Source of the DNA: an uncultured Olleya sp.
GTDB taxonomy: Bacteria; Bacteroidota; Bacteroidia; Flavobacteriales; Flavobacteriaceae
Assembly (NCBI GenBank): GCA_947503885.1
Contig: CANNFD010000003.1
Location: forward strand, 62,001-126,000
DNA length: 64,000 nucleotides
Direction: 5' to 3'
The notes under the pieces were generated by a model. That model was not told where the DNA came from. It searched no databases and saw only the letters and a program-made list of their open reading frames with translations. Numbering within the stretch: the stretch's first letter is position 1; every line of letters starts with the position of its first letter. A program made the translations under genes and the position numbers. Positions 8,585-16,466 of the stretch are shown here, one piece after another.

Positions 8585-10318
8585 TTACTCTAATCTTATA
8601 TCTGAAACTGATGCTCCTGTTTCTATCATTGGAAATACCTTACCTTCTTTTTCAACACAAACTTCTAAAAAATAAGGTCCATCTGTGTTTATCATTTTAG
8701 CTACTGCATCTTTTAGTTCTTCGCGTTTTGTTACTTTTTGTGCTGCAATAGAATAGCCTTTTGCAATAGCCACAAAATCTGGATTTGTCATTTCGGTTGA
8801 AGCATAGCGTTTATCAAAAAATAATTCTTGCCACTGTCTAACCATTCCTAAAAACTCGTTATTTAAAACCACAATTTTAACTGGTGTTTTTTGCTGAAAA
8901 ATAGTCCCTAACTCCTGAATAGTCATTTGGTAACCACCATCTCCTGAAATGGAAATAACCTCGCGATCTGGAGCCGCCATTTTTGCTCCAATAGCAGCAG
9001 GAAGACCAAAGCCCATCGTGCCTAAACCACCAGATGTAATATTGCTTCTTGTTTTATTAAAATTAGCATATCTGCACGCTATCATTTGGTGTTGACCAAC
9101 ATCACTAACAATTGCAGCATCACCTTTTGTTTGGTTGTTAATTTCGTTTAACACCTCAGCCATAGTCAATCCTTCTTTTGTGGGATGCAAGTCGTTTTTG
9201 ATGACTTTTTCATATTCAATAGCATATAAATCCTTGAATTTTTGATGCCATTCTGGATGTGTTTTTTCTTCTAAAAGTGGCAATAAAGCAGCTAAACTTT
9301 CTTTTGCATCCCCTAAAACAGCCACATCTGTTTTTACATTTTTATCTATTTCTGCAGGATCAATTTCAAAATGAACCACTTTTGCTTGCTTTGCATAACG
9401 CGATAAATCGCCCGTAACACGGTCGTCAAATCGCATACCTATTGCAATTAAAACATCGCATTGGTTGGTTAAAACGTTTGGCGCATAATTACCATGCATA
9501 CCAACCATACCAATATTTAAAGGATGTGAAGTTGGCATTGCTGAAGCGCCTAAAATAGTCCATGCAGCCGGAATCCCTGCTTTCTCTACTACAGCCTTAA
9601 ATTGTGATTCTGCTTCTCCTAAAATAACGCCTTGACCCCAAACTATCATTGGTTTTTTGGCTTCATTTATCAATTTTGCAGCAGCTTCAAGCGCTTTATG
9701 ATCTAATTTTGGAATTGGATTATAACTTCTGATGCCTTTACATTTTTTGTATTTAAAATCGAATTCTTCAAACTGTGCATCTTTTGTAATATCTACTAAA
9801 ACAGGTCCTGGACGACCACTTTTAGCAATGTAAAATGCTTTAGCTATTGCTTCAGGAATCTGAGAAGCTTTGGTAACCTGACAATTCCATTTGGTAACTG
9901 GAGTTGAAATACCAACAATATCTGTTTCCTGAAAGGCATCACTACCTAATAAATGCGACGCCACTTGACCTGTAATACAAACCATTGGAGTCGAGTCTAT
10001 TTGGGCATCTGCAATACCAGTAATTAAATTTGTTGCTCCTGGTCCTGAAGTTGCAATACAAACTCCAACTTTTCCGGAAATACGAGCGTAACCTTGCGCA
10101 GCATGCGTTGCGCCTTGTTCATGGCGTGTTAATACATGATGAATTTTATCTTGAAACTTATATAATTCATCATAAACTGGCATAATTGCTCCACCAGGAT
10201 AACCGTATAATGTATCTACACCTTCAGCAAGTAGTGAACGAACGACTGCTTCGCTTCCTGAGATGCGAATCGTTTTAGTTGTGTCGGTTGCCTTTTTTGT
10301 TTTTGTTTCTGTATTCAT
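8585..10318 (-). CDS. ilvB: Acetolactate synthase large (catalytic) subunit
   Basis: This is a thiamine-diphosphate enzyme joining pyruvate with pyruvate or 2-oxobutanoate. YGYPGGAIMPVYDELY and RHEQGA (catalytic Glu) are in the N-terminal PYR domain. The TPP/Mg motif GDGGYQMTIQEL with NNEFLG is in the C-terminal PP domain. The length of 577 is normal. It forms the holoenzyme with the downstream IlvN (1 bp gap) and lies 28 bp after ilvD. The N-terminal 20 residues (rich in Thr and Lys) are a poorly conserved extension. Confidence 0.96.
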   Translation of the reverse strand: MNTETKTKKATDTTKTIRISGSEAVVRSLLAEGVDTLYGYPGGAIMPVYDELYKFQDKIHHVLTRHEQGATHAAQGYARISGKVGVCIATSGPGATNLITGIADAQIDSTPMVCITGQVASHLLGSDAFQETDIVGISTPVTKWNCQVTKASQIPEAIAKAFYIAKSGRPGPVLVDITKDAQFEEFDFKYKKCKGIRSYNPIPKLDHKALEAAAKLINEAKKPMIVWGQGVILGEAESQFKAVVEKAGIPAAWTILGASAMPTSHPLNIGMVGMHGNYAPNVLTNQCDVLIAIGMRFDDRVTGDLSRYAKQAKVVHFEIDPAEIDKNVKTDVAVLGDAKESLAALLPLLEEKTHPEWHQKFKDLYAIEYEKVIKNDLHPTKEGLTMAEVLNEINNQTKGDAAIVSDVGQHQMIACRYANFNKTRSNITSGGLGTMGFGLPAAIGAKMAAPDREVISISGDGGYQMTIQELGTIFQQKTPVKIVVLNNEFLGMVRQWQELFFDKRYASTEMTNPDFVAIAKGYSIAAQKVTKREELKDAVAKMINTDGPYFLEVCVEKEGKVFPMIETGASVSDIRLE

Positions 10319-10346
10319 ATTAATCTTGTTAGGATTATTTTATTTT

Positions 10347-12026
10347 TTAAAATTCATCAGTCACACAACCTTTGGATGCAGACGAAACTGTTTTTGCATA
10401 TTTGTAAAGTACACCACGTTTAAATTTTAAATCTGGTGCTTTCCATTGTTTTTTTCTTTCGTTTAATTCTGCGTCTGAAACTTCTACTTTAATAGTATTA
10501 GTTTCGGCATCAATAGTAATAATATCACCATCTTTTACTAAAGCAATTGTACCGCCTTCTTGCGCTTCTGGTGTAATGTGACCAACAACAAAACCGTGTG
10601 TACCTCCAGAAAAACGACCATCTGTAATTAATGCGACTTCTTTACCTAAACCTGCACCCATAATTGCAGCAGTTGGTTTTAACATTTCCGGCATTCCTGG
10701 ACCTCCTTTTGGACCTTCGTAACGAATAACAACTACATCTCCTTTTTCTACTTTACCATCTCGAATACCATCATTTGCAGCATATTCGCCTTCAAAAACT
10801 TTTGCTTTTCCTGAGAATTTTAATCCCTCTTTTCCTGTAATTTTTGCTACAGAACCTTCGGTTGCTAAATTGCCATAAAGCATTCTTAAATGTCCTGAAA
10901 TTTTAATTGGTTTTTCAATTGGTTTTATTACATCTTGACCTTCGGTTAAATCCGATACATCTAATAAATTTTCTGCAATTGTTTTTCCTGTAACCGTTAA
11001 ACAATCGCCATGAATTAAGCCTTTCTTTAATAAGTATTTTAAAACCGCAGGGATTCCGCCAACAGCGTGAACGTCTTCCATTAAATATTTTCCGCTAGGT
11101 TTTAAATCGGCTAAAAAAGGTGTGTTATCACTTATATCTTGAAAATCTTTTAATGTGAAATCTATTTGCGCTGCTCTTGCAATTGCTAAAAAATGAAGCA
11201 CTGCATTTGTTGAGCCTCCTAAAATAGTAACTAATCGCACTGCGTTTTCTATTGATTTTCTTGTAATTATATCTGAAGGTTTGATGTCTTTTTCTAATAA
11301 TAATCTTAAGGCTTCACCAGCTTTTACAGACTCTTCTTTTTTAGCATCGCTTAATGCAGGATTAGAAGAATTAAAAGGCAAGGTCATCCCCAAAGCTTCA
11401 ATTGCAGAAGCCATAGTATTTGCTGTGTACATACCACCACAAGCACCTGCTCCTGGACATGCTTTTTCTACTATGCTTTGGTATTCGCTTTCTTCCATAG
11501 TACCAGCAACTTTGCTTCCCCAAGCTTCAAAAGCGGACACGACATCTAGTTTTTGTCCGTTATGGCAACCAGAATCTATGGTTCCGCCATACACCAAAAT
11601 ACTTGGTCTATCTAAACGAATCATTGCCATTAAAGCACCAGGCATATTTTTGTCGCATCCAACAACTGTAATCAAACCATCATAACTCATAGCCTGCACA
11701 ACAGTTTCCATAGAATCTGCAATAATATCTCGAGATGGTAATGAGTAACGCATACCTGGAGTTCCCATAGAAATTCCGTCACTTACGCCAATAGTATTAA
11801 AAATTAATCCGACTACGTCTTCATTTTTTGTACCCTCTTTAACCAATTTTGCTAAATCATTGAGGTGCATATTACATGGATTACCTTCGTAACCTGTACT
11901 TGCTATACCTACAATAGGTTTAAAAAAATCTTCTTTGGTTAACCCGATAGCATGCAACATGGCTTGTGCTGCTGGTTGTGTTGGATCTTGTGTAACTGTT
12001 TTACTGTATTTGTTTAGTTGTTTCAT
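10347..12026 (-). CDS. ilvD: Dihydroxy-acid dehydratase
   Basis: This iron-sulfur enzyme dehydrates dihydroxy acids to the 2-keto acids of Val and Ile. Cluster and metal-site motifs are visible: [24 protein letters not shown], and the C-terminal [15 protein letters not shown]. The length of 559 is standard. It is the first structural gene of the ilv operon, about 160 nt downstream of an attenuator terminator and leader peptide (12188-12316). Its expression is therefore probably set by charged tRNA-Ile and tRNA-Val supply. Confidence 0.96.
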   Translation of the reverse strand: MKQLNKYSKTVTQDPTQPAAQAMLHAIGLTKEDFFKPIVGIASTGYEGNPCNMHLNDLAKLVKEGTKNEDVVGLIFNTIGVSDGISMGTPGMRYSLPSRDIIADSMETVVQAMSYDGLITVVGCDKNMPGALMAMIRLDRPSILVYGGTIDSGCHNGQKLDVVSAFEAWGSKVAGTMEESEYQSIVEKACPGAGACGGMYTANTMASAIEALGMTLPFNSSNPALSDAKKEESVKAGEALRLLLEKDIKPSDIITRKSIENAVRLVTILGGSTNAVLHFLAIARAAQIDFTLKDFQDISDNTPFLADLKPSGKYLMEDVHAVGGIPAVLKYLLKKGLIHGDCLTVTGKTIAENLLDVSDLTEGQDVIKPIEKPIKISGHLRMLYGNLATEGSVAKITGKEGLKFSGKAKVFEGEYAANDGIRDGKVEKGDVVVIRYEGPKGGPGMPEMLKPTAAIMGAGLGKEVALITDGRFSGGTHGFVVGHITPEAQEGGTIALVKDGDIITIDAETNTIKVEVSDAELNERKKQWKAPDLKFKRGVLYKYAKTVSSASKGCVTDEF

Positions 12027-12187
12027 GTTTATGTCTACTAAATCTAAATTACTTATTTGCTTTTATTTGACTATTACTGTTATTTACTTCAAGTTAAACT
12101 CAATACTGCAAAATACTTAATAAAATATTGATTATCAACTGTTTAAATGCTAATTTATATGATACTCAATACTATAATATTTTATAC

Positions 12188-12217
12188 AAAAAAAGCCTTC
12201 CGAAAAAGGAAGGCTTT
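12188..12217 (-). terminator. Attenuator terminator of the ilv operon
   Basis: On the minus strand, AAAGCCTTCC (12217-12208) pairs perfectly with GGAAGGCTTT (12201-12192) across a 6-nt loop, and a run of seven T follows (12194-12188). It lies between the leader ORF stop (12242) and ilvD (12026), inside the transcribed leader. The 5' arm can also pair, 9 of 10 bases, with leader segment AAGGAATGCT (12255-12246), which would disrupt the terminator. Confidence 0.88.
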
Positions 12218-12241
12218 AAATAAATTATATGTTTAAATTCA

Positions 12242-12316
12242 TCATAGCATTCCTTGGCTTCGTGAAATAATCACGATGCTAATAATAGAAATGATAATAA
12301 TGACTTGTTTGCTCAT
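12242..12316 (-). CDS. ilv operon leader peptide (Ile/Val-rich, 24 aa)
   Basis: ATG 12316 to TGA 12242 encodes 24 residues beginning MSKQVIIIISIISIVII. Nine are Ile (seven ATT, two ATC) and two are Val; 11 of residues 5-17 are Ile or Val. It precedes an intrinsic terminator and the complete ilvD-B-N-C-A set. Stems AGCA/TGCT and TCGTGA/TCACGA inside the ORF form a 1:2 hairpin. That hairpin sequesters the segment able to act as antiterminator. This is the arrangement of classical ribosome-stalling attenuation (as in E. coli ilvGMEDA). A TAATATTTG resembling a -7 element lies at 12325-12333, so the 5' leader would be very short if it is used. Confidence 0.87.
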   Translation of the reverse strand: MSKQVIIIISIISIVIISRSQGML

Positions 12317-12365
12317 TGTAAGGTCAAATATTAGAATTTTATTTTTACTATCCTAATTTGTTAAA

Positions 12366-12398
12366 CAAAAAAACCGATTCAAATTAATGAATCGGTTT
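12366..12398 (-). terminator. Intrinsic terminator after the CAU tRNA
   Basis: The arms AAACCGATTC (12371-12380) and GAATCGGTTT (12389-12398) pair perfectly around an 8-nt loop, with a T run on the minus strand. It separates the upstream tRNA transcript from the ilv leader that starts about 50 bp further on. Confidence 0.85.
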
Positions 12399-12401
12399 TG
12401 A

Positions 12402-12478
12402 TGGTGGTCCCACCTGGGCTCGAACCAGGGACTTTCTGATTATGAGTCAGATACTCTAACCAGCTGAGTTATAGGACC
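12402..12478 (-). tRNA. tRNA with CAU anticodon (elongator Met or lysidine-modified Ile)
   Basis: A full cloverleaf is readable on the minus strand. The acceptor GGTCCTA pairs with TGGGACC, the D-arm is ACTC...GAGT, and the anticodon stem TCTGA/TCAGA closes loop CTCATAA (anticodon CAT). The T-arm is CCTGG/CCAGG with TTCGAGC. The discriminator is A and CCA is encoded (12404-12402). It is not the initiator type, because the anticodon stem lacks the three G-C pairs. From sequence alone I cannot separate elongator tRNA-Met from tRNA-Ile(CAU), whose C34 is modified by TilS. Confidence 0.93.
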
Positions 12479-12534
12479 CGAAATCGGATTGCAATATTAC
12501 TACTATTTTTAAAATCTTGCAAACCTTTTTTTAA

Positions 12535-12936
12535 TTACTTGATGTCTTGACATAACTCTATTAACACACCGTTTGATGATTTAGGGTGTAAAAAAGCGAC
12601 TAACTTGTTGTCTGCCCCTTTTTTAGGTGTTTCATTAAGGACTATAAACCCTTCAGATTTTAATCTTAAAATTTCTTTATTAATATCTTTTACTGCAAAA
12701 GCTATATGATGTATTCCTTCTCCTTTTTTTTCTAAAAACTTAGCAATAGGACTTTCTGGCTTTGTCGCTTCTAATAATTCTATCTTATTTGGTCCTACTT
12801 TAAAAAACGAGGTGTTAACCCCTTCACTTTCTACAGATTCAATTTTATAATGTGGTTTACCAAAAAGCTTAGCAAAAAGTGCATTAGATTCCTCTAAATT
12901 TTTAACTGCGATACCAATATGCTCTATCTTTTTCAT
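12535..12936 (-). CDS. mce: Methylmalonyl-CoA epimerase
   Basis: It interconverts (2S)- and (2R)-methylmalonyl-CoA between propionyl-CoA and succinyl-CoA metabolism. The 133-residue protein is a vicinal-oxygen-chelate (glyoxalase-like) fold of two beta-alpha-beta-beta-beta units. Metal ligands are recognisable at HIGIAV (His 6), GIHHIAFAV (second half) and the C-terminal IELCQ (Glu). Length is normal. It is monocistronic, between the tRNA and divergent rbfA. Confidence 0.9.
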   Translation of the reverse strand: MKKIEHIGIAVKNLEESNALFAKLFGKPHYKIESVESEGVNTSFFKVGPNKIELLEATKPESPIAKFLEKKGEGIHHIAFAVKDINKEILRLKSEGFIVLNETPKKGADNKLVAFLHPKSSNGVLIELCQDIK

Positions 12937-13007
12937 TTTTTATGTATTTTAGGGTACAATAATTGCTTAATTATGGCTTAAAAGTAATATATTCTTGTAA
13001 TAACAAC

Positions 13008-13015
13008 TATTTTTG
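13008..13015 (+). promoter_or_regulatory. Candidate -7 element for rbfA (TATTTTTG)
   Basis: This is an exact TAnnTTTG match ending only four bases before the rbfA ATG at 13020. If it is used, transcription starts at or next to the ATG and the mRNA is effectively leaderless. Confidence 0.5.
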
Positions 13016-13019
13016 CAAC

Positions 13020-13415
13020 ATGGAAGAAAGTCAAAGACAAAAAAAAATAGCTTCGGTTTTACAGCGTGATTTAGTAGATATCCTTCAAGGTGCTGCTACA
13101 CAAGGTGGAATGCGAGGAATAATTATATCTGTATCTAAAGTCAGAGTCACTGCAGATTTAACAGATGCTAAAATATATTTAAGCATTTTCCCTAATGATA
13201 AAGCTAAAGAATTATTAGAAGGGATTAGAGCTAACAAACCAATGATAAGACATGAATTGGCACAGCGTACAAGAAATCAATTACGCAGGATGCCCGTTTT
13301 AGAGTTTTACGTTGATGATAGTTTAGAGCATATCGACAAAATTGAAAAATCATTAAAAGGAGAAGACAATCCAATTCAAAATCCTGATTTATTAGACAAA
13401 CGTAATAAAGGTTAA
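13020..13415 (+). CDS. rbfA: 30S ribosome-binding factor RbfA
   Basis: RbfA binds the 5' helix of 16S rRNA during late 30S maturation and cold adaptation. The start is placed at ATG 13020 (MEESQRQKKIASVLQRDLVD), which matches the family N-terminus; upstream in-frame sequence belongs to the promoter. The 131-residue protein has a KH-type fold, with SVSKVRVTADLTDAKIYLSIF in the core and LEFYVDDSLEHIDKIEKSL near the C-terminus. Its stop codon TAA is directly followed by the TTG start of the permease gene, so the two are probably coupled. Confidence 0.93.
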   Translation: MEESQRQKKIASVLQRDLVDILQGAATQGGMRGIIISVSKVRVTADLTDAKIYLSIFPNDKAKELLEGIRANKPMIRHELAQRTRNQLRRMPVLEFYVDDSLEHIDKIEKSLKGEDNPIQNPDLLDKRNKG

Positions 13416-14621
13416 TTGAATTTTTCGCTATACATAGCTAAACGGTATATACGTAGTAAAAGCAGTAATAATGCTATTAACTTTATTACTATAATTGCTA
13501 TTGTAGGTATTGTTTTGGGGGCAGCCTCGTTATTTATTGTGCTTTCTGGTTTTGCAGGTTTACGTGATTTTACTTTAGAGTTTTCAAGTATTATAGACCC
13601 TGATTTAAAAGCCGAAACCACAATTGGTAAGTCTTTTATTTTAAACGATACACAAGACAAACAGTTGCGTGACATTGAGGGTATCGCAAATTTTTCAAAA
13701 ATAATTGAAGAGCGCATTATTGCATCTTCAGACGGAAATAATCATCCCGCTTATATAAAAGGAGTTGACCAAAACTATAATAAAATTACAGCAATAGACT
13801 CTGTAATACCTTATGGTAACTGGTTGTATCAAGACACACCACAAATTGTTGTGGGCTGGGCAATTTCTAATCGTCTATCTGTTTTTGTTAACGATTACGG
13901 GAAAACTATTACCTTATCTGTACCAAAACCCGGGAAGGGTCAAGTTAGTTCTCAAAGTCAAGCCTTAAATCAAGTAAATACCATTAATGTTGGAATCTAT
14001 GATATTAATGAAGAGCTAAATAATAAATATATTTTTGCTTCAATTAATACTGCAAGACAACTTTTAAATTACGACTCCAATCAATACACTAGTTTAGAGT
14101 TTAAACTTACTGAAGGTGCTGATCAAGATCAGATTAAAACCAAAATTAAAAACATCTTAGGTCAAAATATAATTGTCAAAAATAAGGACCAACTTAACGA
14201 TGCTATTTACAAAATGCTAAACACAGAGAATTTGGCAGTTTACCTAATTTTTACCTTAGTACTAATAATAGCATTGTTTAATGTTATTGGCTCTATAATC
14301 ATGATGATTTTAGATAAAAAGAAAACCTTAAACACCCTATTTAATATTGGTGCGACGGTTAAGGATATTAGAAACATCTTTTTTTACCAAGGGGTTTTAA
14401 TGACTTTTATAGGTGGTTTTATAGGTCTAATGGTTGGTTATATTATCATACAATTGCAAGCTAGTTTCAGTTTAATAATGATTACTCCAAACTTAGCCTA
14501 TCCGGTAGCAATTCACTTTAAAAACTTTGTAATAGTAATGCTTACTATTTCTATTTTGGGGATTATAGCTTCAAAAATTGCAGCTTCAAGAATCACTAGA
14601 GATTTAGTTAAAACTAATTAA
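13416..14621 (+). CDS. FtsX-like ABC permease, LolC/LolE type
   Basis: The 401-residue inner-membrane protein has one N-terminal helix (about 20-45), a large periplasmic domain (about 50-270) and three C-terminal helices carrying the FtsX domain (about 275-400). This is the topology of lipoprotein-releasing LolC/E subunits, which pull lipoproteins from the inner membrane. The start is TTG at 13416, immediately after the rbfA stop; MNFSLYIAKRYIRSKSSNNAINFIT matches the family start. No LolD-type ATPase gene is adjacent, so the partner must be encoded elsewhere. Confidence 0.87.
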   Translation: MNFSLYIAKRYIRSKSSNNAINFITIIAIVGIVLGAASLFIVLSGFAGLRDFTLEFSSIIDPDLKAETTIGKSFILNDTQDKQLRDIEGIANFSKIIEERIIASSDGNNHPAYIKGVDQNYNKITAIDSVIPYGNWLYQDTPQIVVGWAISNRLSVFVNDYGKTITLSVPKPGKGQVSSQSQALNQVNTINVGIYDINEELNNKYIFASINTARQLLNYDSNQYTSLEFKLTEGADQDQIKTKIKNILGQNIIVKNKDQLNDAIYKMLNTENLAVYLIFTLVLIIALFNVIGSIIMMILDKKKTLNTLFNIGATVKDIRNIFFYQGVLMTFIGGFIGLMVGYIIIQLQASFSLIMITPNLAYPVAIHFKNFVIVMLTISILGIIASKIAASRITRDLVKTN

Positions 14622-14773
14622 ATTTAAGGCAAGTTGCCTTATCAGGCAAACAGGCTCGCGCAACTCGCTCTCTGCGAGGAGCTCAGACAAATTGCTTCAT
14701 CCTTCTTGCGCTTACTGTTGTATATAGTTGCGCTTTGCTTAACTGAGTATTTTTACTTTGTAGGCTTGTTTAA
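14622..14773. other. Intergenic segment of unusually high GC with nested inverted repeats
   Basis: Between the converging permease and dusB genes lies about 150 bp of composition unlike its surroundings. AAGGCAA (14626-14632) and TTGCCTT (14634-14640) form a tight inverted repeat, and TTGCC can alternatively pair with GGCAA (14645-14649). A GC-rich stretch (about 14650-14690) holds CTCGC/GCGAG. No ORF was found. It may be a dispersed intergenic repeat, but the window holds only one copy. Confidence 0.4.
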
Positions 14774-15769
14774 CTATTCTGTAAACTGAAAATCTCCAAA
14801 CTGCTCTAACACCTCATCAAAAGCAGCAAACACATCTTTAGAGGCATCGCTTGTTACCATTTTCATACGGTGCTCTTTAAAATGCGGAATCCCCTTAAAG
14901 TAGTTGGTATAATGTCTTCTAGTTTCAAAAACACCAAGGATTTCTCCTTTCCAATCAATAGACATTTGTAAGTGTCTGCGTGCAGCATCAACACGTTCTT
15001 GCATTGTAATTGGTCTGTAATGCTCACCGGTTTCAAAAAAGTGTTTTACTTGTTTAAAAAACCAAGGGTTACCAATTGTAGCACGACCAATCATACAACC
15101 ATCTAAACCATACACATCGCGCATTTCCATTGCACGTTCTGGTGTAGTCACATCTCCGTTTCCAAAAACAGGAATGTTCATTCTTGGGTTGTTTTTAACC
15201 TCTGCAATTGGCTTCCAATCGGCATCACCTTTATACATTTGTGCTCTTGTACGACCATGAATTGCTATTGCTTTACAGCCAACATCTTGAAGTCGTTCTG
15301 CAACCTCAACAATCCTAATAGAGTCATGATCCCAACCTAAACGGGTTTTTACGGTAATAGGGATATTGGTACGTTTAACCATCTCTGCAGTTAGCTGCTC
15401 CATTAAACAAACATCCTTTAAGATCCCTGCTCCTGCACCTTTGCTAACTACTTTTTTAACAGGACATCCAAAATTAATATCAATGATATCAGGTTTAGAC
15501 TCTGCAACAATATCAATAGTTTGCAGCATACTATCTAAATTAGCTCCAAAAATTTGAATCCCTACGGGACGTTCTTTTTCGTAAATATCTAATTTCATAA
15601 CGCTTTTTGCTGCGTTACGAATTAAACCTTCGCTACTAACAAACTCTGTATATACCACATCAGCGCCTTGCTCTTTACACAATGCTCTAAACGGTGGGTC
15701 TGACACGTCTTCCATTGGTGCTAACAACAATGGAAAATCCGGAAGCTCTATGTTACCTATTTTTACCAA
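14774..15769 (-). CDS. dusB: tRNA-dihydrouridine synthase (DusB type)
   Basis: This flavoenzyme reduces uridine to dihydrouridine in the tRNA D-loop. The FMN TIM barrel shows LLLAPMEDVSDPPFR near the N-terminus, DINFGCPVKKVVSKGAGAG with the catalytic Cys, and IAIHGRTRAQMYKG. I place the start at TTG 15769 (MVKIGNIELPDFP), which fits family N-termini. A longer TTG start at 15790 would fall inside the promoter -7 element TATTTTTG. That leaves about 331 residues, the usual length. No operon partner is evident. Confidence 0.92.
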   Translation of the reverse strand: MVKIGNIELPDFPLLLAPMEDVSDPPFRALCKEQGADVVYTEFVSSEGLIRNAAKSVMKLDIYEKERPVGIQIFGANLDSMLQTIDIVAESKPDIIDINFGCPVKKVVSKGAGAGILKDVCLMEQLTAEMVKRTNIPITVKTRLGWDHDSIRIVEVAERLQDVGCKAIAIHGRTRAQMYKGDADWKPIAEVKNNPRMNIPVFGNGDVTTPERAMEMRDVYGLDGCMIGRATIGNPWFFKQVKHFFETGEHYRPITMQERVDAARRHLQMSIDWKGEILGVFETRRHYTNYFKGIPHFKEHRMKMVTSDASKDVFAAFDEVLEQFGDFQFTE

Positions 15770-15787
15770 GTAATAATTATTTTTATG

Positions 15788-15795
15788 CAAAAATA
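15788..15795 (-). promoter_or_regulatory. Candidate -7 element for dusB (TATTTTTG)
   Basis: This is an exact TAnnTTTG match on the minus strand, 18 bp upstream of the TTG start at 15769. It overlaps the alternative TTG at 15790 and so argues against that start. Confidence 0.5.
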
Positions 15796-15870
15796 AGTTT
15801 TTATTATTCTTTGCACATTAGATTCTTAAAATAAACGTTAAAAGTAAATATGTATCTTTATCCCAAAAAA

Positions 15871-16410
15871 ATGAAAATGAAAAAATTCCTATTTCCACTA
15901 TTAGCATCTTTAACTTTACTTTTTAATTGTGATGTTGCTGACAAATTAACTAAGTTTGATTTAAACCTTCAAACCAACTACACCATAGAGCCTACGGTTT
16001 TAGTTGACTCTCCTTTTAATACTTTTACCCCAGATGTAACGACAGAATCTGAGTCTACTTTTCAAAATAACAATACTAATAAAGATTTAATAGAAAGTAT
16101 TAAACTATCAAGAATACAGCTTACCATTGACACTCCTGCTGATGGAAATTTTAATTTTTTGAAAGAAATACATGTTTATATTGAAGCTGAAGGCCTTGAA
16201 GAAATTGAAATTGCTAATCGTTTTGAATTAGAAAATTCAAACTCTTTAACTTTAGGTCTAGATGTTTTAGGTCAAGAGTTAAAAGAGTATCTTAAAAAAG
16301 ATAGTTATAGTTTACGTGTGCAAACAACCACAGATGAAACTATTAGTGAAACTCATGAAATTATTATTGACACAAGATTTAGAGTAGACGCTAAAATTTT
16401 AGGTATATAA
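15871..16410 (+). CDS. Hypothetical lipoprotein
   Basis: The start is taken at ATG 15871 (MKMKKFLFPLLASLTLLFNC); a longer frame to 15850 would begin in the probable promoter. The N-terminus is a lipoprotein signal with the lipobox cysteine in LLFNCD. The remaining ~160 residues are predicted beta-rich and acidic, with no family I recognise. The protein is probably anchored in the outer or inner membrane. The gene ends 32 bp from the converging M28 peptidase, with a perfect 14-bp inverted repeat across the junction. Confidence 0.75.
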   Translation: MKMKKFLFPLLASLTLLFNCDVADKLTKFDLNLQTNYTIEPTVLVDSPFNTFTPDVTTESESTFQNNNTNKDLIESIKLSRIQLTIDTPADGNFNFLKEIHVYIEAEGLEEIEIANRFELENSNSLTLGLDVLGQELKEYLKKDSYSLRVQTTTDETISETHEIIIDTRFRVDAKILGI

Positions 16411-16422
16411 TACCATTTAATT

Positions 16423-16466
16423 ATTGATGCTACTATTTGGTATTAAAACTGTATAGTAGCATCAAT
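16423..16466. terminator. Inverted repeat between converging genes, possible bidirectional terminator
   Basis: ATTGATGCTACTAT (16423-16436) and ATAGTAGCATCAAT (16453-16466) are perfect 14-bp complements around a 16-bp spacer. The right arm lies inside the last codons of the M28 peptidase gene. No strong U tract follows on either strand, so termination is an inference. Confidence 0.5.

Noticed and set aside
11281-11685. A 134-codon plus-strand ORF inside ilvD
   Set aside because: It is an antisense shadow of a strongly conserved gene; its composition follows the third positions of ilvD.
15770-15790. Longer dusB start at TTG 15790
   Set aside because: The TTG is part of a -7 element (TATTTTTG), and the extra residues do not resemble the family N-terminus.
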